From: Lycocorax pyrrhopterus obiensis
Lineage: Eukaryota > Chordata > Aves > Passeriformes > Paradisaeidae
Length of the DNA stretch: 64,000 nt
Assembly (NCBI GenBank): GCA_014706295.1
Contig: JACSVZ010000001.1
Location: 40,360,383-40,424,382 of the forward strand
Direction of reading: 5' to 3'
Part shown: positions 1-9,579 of the stretch, piece after piece
Numbering within the stretch: the stretch's first letter is position 1
Layout: the number at the start of each line of letters is the position of its first letter
Made by a program: the position numbers and the translations under genes
Notes under the pieces: model-generated
Seen by the model: only the letters and a program-made list of their open reading frames with translations
The model's database searches: none
Told to the model about the DNA's origin: nothing

Positions 1-532
1 GGTCTACAGTAGTTTCATCAGGAGACTCTATGAAATGCAGGGAAAAAGCATCTTTCTTCCTCTATGCAACAACATATATAATTGGAAAAATTAAACAATC
101 CATTCTGTCCACAGTATTGTGAACTAATTTTAAAACACCATTTTAGAATAATTTTGTGCAGACTTTAAATAGATTATTATATTTTATATAATTATTTTAC
201 GTGTTTCTGCAAATGCTAGAATTAAAGACTAACTACCATGCTTTGTTGGTGTTTTTAATACCTTCCAAGGACAGGCATTGCCCAAATCGTGTTAAATAGT
301 TCCTGGAATCATTATGCTTAAGTCACTTCTCTATTCAATGAAACTTTCTGCTAACATCAATAAGAACATTAAAATGGCACATATATGAATATATCTATAC
401 ATATATATGTATATAAATCCACTTCCAATGTATCAGTTTGACCTATGGCCAGCAATTTTCGCCACTTTGCTTAGAAGCAACCACCAATCATATTGACAAA
501 AGTGAATAAACCGTACTCTGGCATTTACTTAC
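1..532. other. FARP1 intron (partial), PH1-PH2 side
   Basis: This is the 5' part of the intron that follows the last FARP1 exon in the window. It is AT-rich, with an alternating ATAT/TATA stretch around 380-415. I see no coding signal. The remaining FARP1 exons (inter-PH linker and second PH domain) must lie beyond base 1. Confidence 0.8.
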
Positions 533-645
533 TATTGTCAGGTGGGCTGCTTGCCAGTAACTCTGGGGCAGGGCCACTGCTTTTCTCTGCCAGGTCTATT
601 GCCATCTGGATGTCCTCAGTCCATTTGTCCATTTCAGCACGGGTA
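533..645 (-). CDS. FARP1: FARP1 exon: end of PH1 domain and start of inter-PH linker
   Basis: The 113-nt exon starts after TTGTTAG (phase 2 carry-in: AG plus T makes Ser) and ends at AATA|GTAAGT with one base carried over. It encodes TRAEMDKWTEDIQMAIDLAE, the C-terminal helix of the PH fold with its invariant Trp, followed by a Ser/Pro-rich linker (SSGPAPELLASSPPDN). In FARP1 this linker leads to the second PH domain, which is not in the window. Conservation with the mammalian protein is high through the helix. Confidence 0.95.
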
Positions 646-984
646 CTAACAATGAAAAGTCAGGTTTTATTCACTTTCATACAGGCTGACAGCAAACTCT
701 AAGAAACAGACACAAGCCGAGCTTACTTTTAACTGAAATAAATAAATTCAGACACAAGATGCTACTTTTTTTTTCCTGATAGCTTAGTTATGGTTCTAGC
801 TTGCACAATTGTCACTCTATTGTGTCCCATCCACTTTTTTCTTAACAAGTGGCTTTCACAAAAGAATATACCTTTGAGGAGATTATTTTAGGAGCTAATA
901 CAAACAAAATGATGCCTCTCTGTCCCACTGTGATAGCTGCAGAGAAATACAATGCACGTGTGGACTTTGTCTCCACTGAATTAC
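646..984. other. FARP1 intron, 339 nt
   Basis: This short intron lies within the PH1 coding region. Only splice signals are seen: donor AAG|GTAATT at the 985 side and acceptor TTGTTAG at the 645 side. There is a short T-run near 767-776. Confidence 0.85.
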
Positions 985-1067
985 CTTGCAGCAACAACGA
1001 TGGACTGGTGTTGACCTCGTAGTGTCAGACAGTGAGGAACTCCCCATTCCTCCTCACTTTCTTCCAT
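985..1067 (-). CDS. FARP1: FARP1 exon: middle strands of PH1
   Basis: The 83-nt exon runs from acceptor TATCTCTCAG to donor GCAAG|GTAATT, entering in phase 0 and leaving in phase 2. It reads MEESEEEWGVPHCLTLRGQH then QSIVVAA, the central beta-strands of the first PH domain. The initial Met here is an internal residue, not a start. The next exon continues directly with the PH C-terminal helix. Confidence 0.95.
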
Positions 1068-2125
1068 CTGAGAGATAAAAGGCCAAATGCAGTCAGATTG
1101 CAGGAAGCAATTATTTATTAAGGTGAAACAGTGAACTGAATGAGCTCTTACCATTGGGGAAAAGAAAACTAGGAGAAATGCTCACAAACAAATTTGAGCT
1201 AGGTATTGAGGAAAAAAACAGTGCCTTGCAAATTGGAAGAACGGTAAGTTCTGCAATAACCTCTTAAACCAAAAGCACGGCTTTGTCTGCCTTTTGTCAA
1301 AGAAAATAGTGGTATTTTTATCAGAAGAGTGATTTATTGTACAAAAGGATGTGTTAAAGGCTGGGAGTGCTCTGGAAACTGCAGCATAGTAGAGTTCTGT
1401 TGTGAGCAAAGCCAGGCCAAATGGCCATCAACAACTGAGCAGATGCCTTGAAATGCTAGGTAAAACTTGAAACCTTGCAAGTGTTTAGAGAAAATCAGTT
1501 ACTGTGGTAGTGACTACTGAACTCAATTCTCAGGACAATAGTATAGAATAGATACAAACCAGTGGGAAGTTCCATTGAAAGTAATGGAGGGAATGAAAGT
1601 GTTTTGAAATCAGCAAAAATATTTTTGGAACAATACAAAAAGAGGTAAATAGGTGCTATTGGCTTGAACTGGCTGTTTTCCAGAAGAATTGCAGTAAGAG
1701 CTCCAAATGACATTTTACTGCCAGATTCCACTACTTTGGCTTTAAGATATAGAGCTGGAAACATTAGGAAATGCTTTTTTATAGAAATTAGATTGTCACT
1801 ACTGTTTACTTGTCTTGTATGTGTCTATAATGAATTGGTGATGAATTACTTGTAAGAATCATGGTCAAGTTAATGGTTGAAAAAAACTAAAGAACCCATC
1901 TCCAGAGAAGTTTGCATTGTGAGGAAGCAGCCCTCAAAAATGCCTTTTCCCCCTCACTTTTGCTGCGTGATCACGTCTGTGCAGAAGGCTGCAGGAACAG
2001 ATGCCAAACTCAAGACAGTATCAGAGAACACCCCCCCCCCCACCTTGCTTAATTCATCAAGCAATTAAGGTGGGACCACAAATGGCCACTTAAGCACGAA
2101 TCCCTTAAATTCTCACAATACTTAC
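1068..2125. other. FARP1 intron
   Basis: The intron is 1.06 kb. It contains an 11-base poly-C run at 2031-2041 close to the upstream exon's donor. No exon or transposable element was recognised. Confidence 0.8.
2031..2041. repeat. Poly-C homopolymer (11 C)
   Basis: An uninterrupted run of 11 C on the plus strand (poly-G in the FARP1 transcript), about 85 nt inside the intron from the donor at 2125. It may be polymorphic, and G-runs near donors can act as intronic splicing enhancers. Confidence 0.9.
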
Positions 2126-2215
2126 TGTCATGCCATACAGTGGAAGATGCCCATGGACTTTAAACTGATTGGATGCTGTCAGTCCTCTACTTGTGTACAA
2201 CAAGATATCATTAAA
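2126..2215 (-). CDS. FARP1: FARP1 exon: PH1 strands after the first beta pair
   Basis: The 90-nt exon is phase 0 at both ends, with acceptor CTTTTTAG and donor ACA|GTAAGT. It encodes FNDILLYTSRGLTASNQFKV then HGHLPLYGMT. The FNDxLLYT pattern is the typical second and third strand of a Dbl-family PH domain. It follows the EFIRLGSLSKL exon without a gap. Confidence 0.96.
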
Positions 2216-4156
2216 CTAAAAAGCAAGAATAAGCATCATTAGAATGATGTTGGTTGGCATGTATGTATGTGAAAAAAAGAATCAGAATGGTGAATACAGG
2301 AAAGCTGAGTATTTATATGGCAATCCTAATGCATGAATCCAAAATACTGGCTTCCACAATATTCCACCACCTAATGTTAGTACCTGTTATCTTCCCTGCC
2401 TTCCTTTCCAGCTAGTTTTAGGTATGTTTCCATAATTTTCCACTGGGTATTTTCCAGTGCCTTCTAATATTCCCTTTGTGATCTCTGGGTCAGAACTATC
2501 AAGCCTCAACAGCAGTGAAACAGAGTGGTACATTTCACACTCTGCTGCACTTCGAAGCTATGGAAGGTGTGTGTTTCACCAGTATTTTCTCCTGCTTTGA
2601 GCGAAGAGATAAGAAAACATGCCCAAGAGGTGTGTCCAACTCAGCCCTTACAAACAGAGTGTCTTTTACTCCCCATATTCAGAAGGAAGCTGGGAGACCT
2701 GTTTTAAGGTAGATGGTTTAAGCTAAAAATACCAAGGTGAAGAGACTGAGAATCTCAATTTGTAGAGCTTCCTGCAGGTAACAACAGTCGTCTGAAGCAT
2801 GTCAAATGACCACCTGCATTTTGCTGCCATAAAATAAACAGAGTATTTTCACTGGGCTACCTGGGTCAAAGGGTATTTTTCTCAAACCAGATGGTTGCAT
2901 TAAGAAAATCACAGTCTGTGGTGTGAAACAGAGCTCTCACCACAGACCTCTACAGTGCAGCAGCAGTAATTCATGAAGCTTTGTGGATCAGCCACTAGAG
3001 GGGGATTTAATTTTGCCAATGATTACACATGTATGTGGAATCCCACAGTACTGACCTGGGATTTTACCCCCAAATAGATTCCGGTGCTCAAGACAGATAA
3101 AATATTACTTTGACAGTGCGAGCAACTGACTTGAGAGTCTAGTCATAGATTTTTAATGTTTTATACAGTTGTAATACCAAGGCATCATCTAGTATCTGTT
3201 GGTATGCAAGAAAACATGCACCGTATTCATTAGTCTTCCTCTTCAGTGCCTTTAAAGGCAGAGGATAATCCTACCCAGGTAGATTTATCGGGTTATATCT
3301 TTGGCCCATTGGAAAGATTAAATGTCAAACACCTTGTAAAAACTAGCACACTCACAAGCTTTTCTACACAGCCACTGCCTTCACCTTTTGCACACAAGAA
3401 GCCAAGGAAGCATTTTTCTGCCATGCTGCACTGACTCTTCAGTGTTTTGTGCACTAAAAAATCTGTGCACTCTGCTGGGCATCCCAGGGCCCCAGTACCA
3501 AGTGCACAGCAGCAATAAGATGGGGAGCTTGGGAGCAAATCAGCTGGCTGGGAAGAAAAGAGAGGAGGAACTATTCAGTGGACTCCTGTGGATCAGAGAC
3601 AGAGTGGGATCACCATAACGTGAAAGTGGTGGGAGAAGACAAACTTCCCTAGTTCAAAGGCCACAAAATGTGTCTCCAAGTACAGGCAGGTCCATCAACA
3701 TGCTGGGCACTAGTGCTGAAACTGAAGGGTTTATGGAAAAATTTGGTTCTGTAATATGTTCTGAGAGCATTATGAGAATTATTGTTCATATCACCAGGAG
3801 TCACTCTTTATCTTCTTTTCTGAATACTATCACTATCCCTGGTGCCACTTTTCATTTTGTAATGACTCTGCTCTTATTTAAAACAAGGTGCAAGGAGCTA
3901 TTATTTTATCATTGTATTCACATTGTCATATGAAAAATAGTTTTATCTGTGTAAGAAGCAGTTACAAAGAGAATATTGCATTTGAACAGAAATCTAGGTT
4001 CTTAACAACCAGCTGCATGGGTGATGTACTTTGCTAATTTGAATAAGGCTGTTTAAAAAGACTCACTGTAATCCAAAATTCAAGTCTAACAGTTATGTCT
4101 AGTAGATGCTTAGAGTTACATTTCACTGTATAAAGAAAAATTGTCTTCTTGCTTAC
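2216..4156. other. FARP1 intron
   Basis: The intron is 1.94 kb. Open frames on both strands here (for example 3293-3538 and 3670-3933) lack splice context or recognisable similarity. I see no repeat element. Confidence 0.8.
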
Positions 4157-4225
4157 CAGAAAGAACATCCGTTGCTGTAAACCTTTTCCAGACAACTTAC
4201 TAAGACTGCCCAGTCTAATAAACTC
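4157..4225 (-). CDS. FARP1: FARP1 exon: start of PH1 domain
   Basis: The 69-nt exon is phase 0 at both ends, with acceptor TTTCCCACAG and donor CTG|GTAAGC. It reads EFIRLGSLSKLSGKGLQQRM then FFL. This is the first beta-hairpin of PH1; the basic loop SKLSGKG is where PH domains often meet phosphoinositides. In FARP proteins PH1 packs against the DH domain and contributes to autoinhibition. Confidence 0.96.
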
Positions 4226-4497
4226 CTGTGGGAAACAAATACAAAACAAAAATGTATCTCCTGCAAAAATGATGATTTTTTGAAGTATGTAAACAGAAAT
4301 ATGACTACTTGGTCATACAAATGACTTGACTATCAGTTACCAAGACTTTTAATTTTATTAAATATGTTAGAAATCTAATTTATAAGATATTTCCATTTGT
4401 AACTGTCTTTACCTGACATTGATTCCTTCAGACAGCTCCCTCTTTCGTCAGTTTTTAATGAGTATTTTTCACAGCACAAATGACACAAAAACTAATG

Positions 4498-4513
4498 ATA
4501 TATATATATATAT
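4498..4513. repeat. (AT)8 microsatellite
   Basis: Sixteen bases of perfect AT dinucleotide repeat in an intron. Confidence 0.9.
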
Positions 4514-5983
4514 GCTCTTGGTTAGCCACTGGTAATCTTCTGTGGTGCATATGGCATACATTGCCCTCATTCACTGCAACGTTATACCAGCTACACAGCT
4601 CCACATCACCATGAGCAGCAGACAAAGAAAGACATTTGTCTGGCAGTGTGAGTTATCCCAGCACCATCCACGTCATATAATACAGCACATTCATTCAGAC
4701 CATAGTGTTTAAGAATGTTTAGGGATGGAAATAAGAGGAAAAGTAGCACATCTGAAACTTTCAAAAAGCTGGATTTCCTGGGCTTACTGTGAACTACGCA
4801 GTAACTCAGCCTTTTATTTCTCTGAAACCCATGAAAATATCATTTTTCATATCATTTTTCTCCCTCCAGCTTCTGCTAAGAGGTTTATATTTATTACAAT
4901 CTTTCTAAGGTCATTCTACTCATAACTGTGGATGTAAAAACCTATATAAAGCACCTAAATCACCTGCATTTTAGGAATAAACTGGCTAAGATTAACCTGT
5001 TCAGAGAACCAAGCTGAACGCCTTAGGCTTGCTGCGGTGTGTCCAGTGCCCCCACCCGCACTGCCTAAGGGCTAAAGGGTGGAAACGTGGCTAGAGGAGG
5101 TTATCCCTACACCACAGTAGGCTCATGCTACCAGAGAGGCCACTGGAAGCTGTTGTTGGCCTCCAAGGAATATTAATCATAATTAGTACCATGTGGTACC
5201 ACCCGATAGCCCCTGGCAGGCTCAGCACCACCACAGCCAGCAGTGGTGACCACTCCAGAGCTGCAGGTCACTGCCACCTGCACGTACAACCAGCCACGGG
5301 AGGCTTTCATGTCCCCCACAGGACCCAGCTCGATGGCAGCAGCAGACATCCCGCTCTGGGACAACCTGAAGAGGATGGGGTTACGGTGGCATTTGCCTCC
5401 CAGCCCTGCCTGCACAAGGGCAGGGACTTGAGTCAGAGCCAGAAGAGCAGCCAAAGGGCTGGAAGCAGCAACACCCTGGGCATGTGCCAGAGCGTGGTGG
5501 CCAATGCTTCTTGCCTTGGCAGGCAAACAACTTCTGCCCCCCATCTGCCTTTTCCTTGAACGTCCTAGGACAGGAAGGCTGCTCAGACTTTAAATAGATG
5601 AGGGTAGCAGAAACACCCAATGACAGCATTTAATTTCATGTGATAGAGAGATGCACTGGCTGTGAAATGTCCCGAGGGACTTGCCAAGGATGTGAACAGT
5701 CTGTGGATCACTAGAAACATGAGCTGTGGCAGCTGCTTGGAGACAGGGAAGAGGTAAAGGGAGGGAGTGGGGAACAGCCACAAATCCAGAAATACCTGTG
5801 CTCAGCACTGCCTTCCCAATGGCACATCAACTTCAAACCTGGCCACATGTTCTGGTTTTGGGTATTACACACAAAAGTCAAGGGAGTGGGGAGGAAACTA
5901 CTTCAGCAACAGACAACTCTCAAGTTTGCACACACAGATACATTTGCCTACAAAAATAAAAAAGGCTACAAATATTACACAGT

Positions 5984-6007
5984 GGCTCATTTCTTCTGAA
6001 ATGAGCC
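5984..6007. repeat. Perfect 10-bp inverted repeat with 4-nt loop
   Basis: GGCTCATTTC at 5984-5993 is followed by TTCT and then its exact reverse complement at 5998-6007. It would form a hairpin in RNA of either strand. It is isolated in intron sequence and its function is unknown. Confidence 0.85.
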
Positions 6008-6457
6008 TTTGCTTTTAAAAAAGCTTGATAAGTAAGACAGAGATGTTGGTATCCTTACACCAGAATTAAAAGTGTTTACTTAAGGCAACAGTGTCTCAAA
6101 AATTATTGCCTAATGGTACATGTAGACTGAAGAGACTGCTCCTCCCCAGGGCCATGAGTTTCAAAGCAAGGCATGGTGAAAGGGCTGAAGGTCCTCCAGC
6201 ACAAATACCTTACTTGCCTTTAATCTGTCAAGCTCTAGCATCGAGGGCTGGGAAAAGAAAATAAGGGCAGCATGAAATGTGCAACTGCTCAAGTTCTGAA
6301 TGCTGTGATAAATACTCCATTTTTATTGCCTCTGTAAAAGATAGTGGAAATTGCCTAAAACTGTCCAAATCTATATAAAAGACAGAGCTTAAAAAATCAG
6401 TAAAAAGGTAATAAAGAGGATTGCCTTTTCCTGCTTTAAAGGTGCTGTTTTCTATGG

Positions 6458-7058
6458 TGTGCTGGTTTCAGCTGGGGTAGAGTTCATTTCTTCACCATGG
6501 CTGCTGTGGGGCTGTGTCTTGGATTTGTGCTGGGCACAAGTAGCTGAACTCAGGGTTGATAATAAAGAGATGGTTTTGTTATTGCTGAGCTGGGCTTACA
6601 CAGCGCCAAGACCTTTTCTGCTTTTCCTACTGCCACGCTGGTGCGGAAGTTGGAGGTGCATGGGAGACTGGGAGGAGACACAGCCAGGACAGGTGACCCA
6701 AACTGACCAAAGGGATATTCCAGACCAGATGACATCATGGTCAGTATGTAAAGTGGGGGAAGAAGAAGGAGGAGGGAGACATTTGGAGTGATGGAATTTC
6801 AAGTCCCCATTACAGGTGATGGGGCTCTGCTCTCCTGGAGGTGGCTGAACACCTGCCGGCCCATGGGAAGCACTGAATTAACTCCTTGTTTTGCTTTGCT
6901 TGTGTGTGTGGCTTCTGCTTTGCCTATTAAACTGTCCTTATCTCAACACACGAGTTCTCTTGCTTTTACCCTTCCGATTCTCTCCCCAGTCCTGCTGTTG
7001 GGGCAGTGGGCAAGCAGCTGTGTGAGTCTTGGCCGCTGGCTGGGGTTAAACCATGACA
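6458..7058 (+). mobile_element. Solo LTR of an avian endogenous retrovirus, about 601 bp
   Basis: The element begins TGTGCTGGTT and ends AACCATGACA, the TG...CA ends of an LTR, and resembles an LTR family widespread in bird genomes. Internal marks are a TATA-like TATGTAAAG at 6745-6753, a purine-rich stretch just after it, and an ATTAAA poly(A) signal at 6926-6931. The flanks TATGG (6453-6457) and TTTGG (7059-7063) could be a 5-bp target-site duplication with one mismatch. No internal retroviral region or second LTR is present, so it is a solo LTR left by recombination. It lies antisense to FARP1. Open frames inside it are not genes. Confidence 0.85.
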
Positions 7059-7210
7059 TTTGGCATTATTATGTTTACATCTGACAGTTTTTGGTGACAG
7101 AAAAAGGTTTGTTTGAGGAAAGGCAATTTCAAACCCTAATAAACAGGATTTTAAAACATACCTAATGATTTGAAATTGTATCAAATCTTAATCCCAATTC
7201 TGTTACTTAC

Positions 7211-7341
7211 CCTTCCTGGGATCACCAGATTGTCCATGCCTATCAAGTCTTTCTTCAGTTCATGCAGCTTCTGGAAGTTCTCCATCTTTATCATATTACC
7301 ATGAAGCTGAGCCACCATTTCAGAAATCTCAGCCAAAGCAG
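7211..7341 (-). CDS. FARP1: FARP1 exon: end of DH domain and DH-PH connector
   Basis: The 131-nt exon has acceptor CCATCTAG, enters with two bases completing an Ala codon, and ends in phase 0 at AGG|GTAAGT. It encodes AALAEISEMVAQLHGNMIKM, then ENFQKLHELKKDLIGMDNLV and IPGR. These are the last DH helix and the start of the connector to PH1. The LHELKKDL stretch is characteristic of FARP proteins. Confidence 0.96.
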
Positions 7342-9341
7342 CTAGATGGACAAATCCATAAAGTGCTTATTAAAAATTTACAAGAATGTTCAAAAAGAAA
7401 TACGGCTTTTGTCGGCAGTACCCAGCTAATGAACCTTCTTGTGCTGCTCTTCTCCTCTAGAGTGTAAAGCTACTCAGGCAGACTAAAACCCACACAAACT
7501 CTGGACATCATCTTATACAGTGGAAGGGGTGGAGTGTTGTGATGAAGAGACAGTCTATTTCCTAAACCAAAAGTTTGCTCTATTTTAGTCACAGGAACTT
7601 TATAAGTACAGTAGGGTCAATCCAGAGCACCAATGAATGAGTTTCCATAAAGGACTTAAATTCCTACAACTCTGATCAATCTAGGGATGCTCTTTATGCA
7701 TGAAAAAAATGCATTTTTCCCCCTGCTTGCAGCACACTGGGTCAGGTTCCTATTTGAAAACAGCAAGAAATGGCAGTGTCACTTATTGTATCATTTCAGA
7801 TGGCAAACATCTCGGGGTTTGTCCTCAGTCCAATCCTCGAGAACAACTAAAGGGCTGCACATCACTGAGCCACCTCACGGCTCTACTTCATTCTCTCCAA
7901 AGACACTGCCTGTGCCATCATGTATGGGAGCACCAGCCTTGATACACCTGGATGGGTGGGCAGCCTCTGAATGGGCCAAAGACACGGGCTGACTTCAGTG
8001 CCAGAAGAGCAGTTACAGCCATTTGTGTTAAAAAACCACAGCCACATGAACAGTAACAGTGGTTCCATTTTCCTTCTTAAATCATTGCTCAGTTCATCCA
8101 CCTGCTAGTGGGAGACCTATGCTCTCTGCTGGGAATCAATTCACTTTTTTTTTTTTTTGCTTCTTTTAGACTCTGACCTTTAAGAAGAATCTGTAAACAC
8201 CTTAGTGAGAGACTGATCCCAGAGTGATGGGGTCTCTAAGTCACACTGTCCTTCTCATGTTCTCTTATTTTCACCTGCAAATCCTATGTTCGTATTCTTT
8301 TCAAAAGTGGAGCAGGAATCAGACTGCTACTCTCTCTGGGGAGAGGAGAATGGACACATCATCCTCATCCTCTAGCCTTGGCTGAAAGAAATGCAGGCAC
8401 TACTTGCTGCCTTGTTGGAGATCATTCAGGCAGCAGCGACATTTGGGCCAACACCTGTGTCACACAGCACTCCAGTGTCACCGGTCTCTGACTGTGGCAC
8501 TTCCTATTGCCACAGGTCAGGTTAGCTCTGCATTCTGGGCACTGCCTGCTGTGGGTCTCATCCCACAGAATCTGAGGGAGCTCAGCTCACACCTCATGCC
8601 TGGGAGCAGTCGTGCTGAGCACTGCTCCCTGCCCAAGTTCTTGCACGGATCTGCACCAATGCTGTCCAGATAACGGAGTTATCCTTAACCATGAGGGGGA
8701 TGAGGGTGAGGAGGAAGGAGAGCAAACCATCAGAAAGAAACGGCAGGCAGCGAGTTCAGGCTACAGGAGGGAAATTTCTTCATGTTTGAAAAAAAACCAA
8801 CCCCAAACCCAAAACCAACCCATGCTGGCTGCTTTGAGCTCCTGAAACAAATCACGGAAATGGTAACAGAGCAAACTGTATGTCTTAAAAAAAAAAAGAC
8901 AAATAACACTTAAAGACATAATAATAGCAGCCCTACTGGGTCAGACCAAAGGCTCACCTGGGCTAGTATTTTGTGTTATTAGAGGATCTCTAGGGAAAGC
9001 TAGGAACAACACAAGCACATATGGTATGTTCCCTGTGCTCTCTCCCAGCCTCCCAACTGTTTTCAGTTCAAGAGACTTCCTGAACCTGCTGTCATTTCTG
9101 TGTGTTTAATAACCCCCAGCAGAATTCTCTTCCAAGTACCTGCCCAGACTGTGGCATAATGTGTATAGAAGAGCAACCTTAATCCTACTGTTTATGGTGT
9201 TCTGCGAGCTGGATTTTGCAACTCAATCCTCTCTTGATGTAGGCTTAAAAAAATATATTTTTTTTTCTCCAGCCGTGCACCTCTAATGGATTTGGATGCC
9301 ATTCCCCAGCTCCAGGAACTGACGTGTTCTCTCTTACTTAC
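7342..9341. other. FARP1 intron
   Basis: The intron is 2.0 kb, with a T-run at about 8147-8159 and an A-run near 8888-8898. A degenerate ancient repeat may lie at about 8928-9175. No extra exon was recognised. Confidence 0.8.
8928..9175 (+). repeat. Possible ancient interspersed repeat fragment
   Basis: The stretch around CTACTGGGTCAGACCAAAGG and the following CTCACCTGGGCTAGTATT resemble an old, diverged interspersed repeat seen in bird and reptile genomes, perhaps a LINE (CR1/L3-type) relic. I recognise it only by pattern memory; boundaries and family are uncertain. Confidence 0.4.
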
Positions 9342-9579
9342 CTCTTGAATCCCTGAAGTCTATGTGGCTTGGAGGGTAGTGCTTGCAAAGCCTCTCCATT
9401 ATCTGCTTGTAGTGCATAAGCCTGTGTAAAGGTCTGAGGAGGAAGGTATTGAGAGGCAAGTAGCAGACTTTCTGTAGTTCAAAATCTCTGCAAAACGCCT
9501 CCAGCTTGCGAGAGTTCTTGATCCCATTCTCCAGCTCCATTAAAATCTCATTGTGCTTTCTCAGGTGAACTGTCAGTTG
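9342..9579 (-). CDS. FARP1: FARP1 exon: core of DH domain
   Basis: The 238-nt exon has acceptor GCATAAAAG and donor AGAG|GTAAGT, entering in phase 0 and leaving in phase 1. It starts QLTVHLRKHNEILMELENGI and contains FCRDFELQKVCYLPLNTFLL followed by RPLHRLMHYKQIMERLCKHY. The LLRPLHRLMHY segment is the conserved third block of the Dbl-homology domain, which helps form the GTPase-binding surface. It ends in PPSHIDFRDSR. The acceptor lacks a good pyrimidine tract, but reading phase and similarity across the junction support it. Confidence 0.94.

Larger units (their letters stand above)
4226..7210. other. FARP1 intron with solo LTR
   Basis: The 2.98 kb intron joins the DH and PH1 coding parts. 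It contains an (AT)n run at 4498-4513, a GC-rich block at about 5030-5570, a perfect hairpin at 5984-6007 and a solo ERV LTR at 6458-7058. No additional exon was recognised. Confidence 0.85.

Noticed and set aside
5125..5559. 144-codon plus-strand open frame
   Set aside because: It lies within a GC-rich intronic block, overlaps an equally long frame on the other strand, and shows no known domain or splice support.
6459..7084. Open frames within the LTR
   Set aside because: Solo LTR sequence does not encode protein; no gag, pol or env region is next to it.
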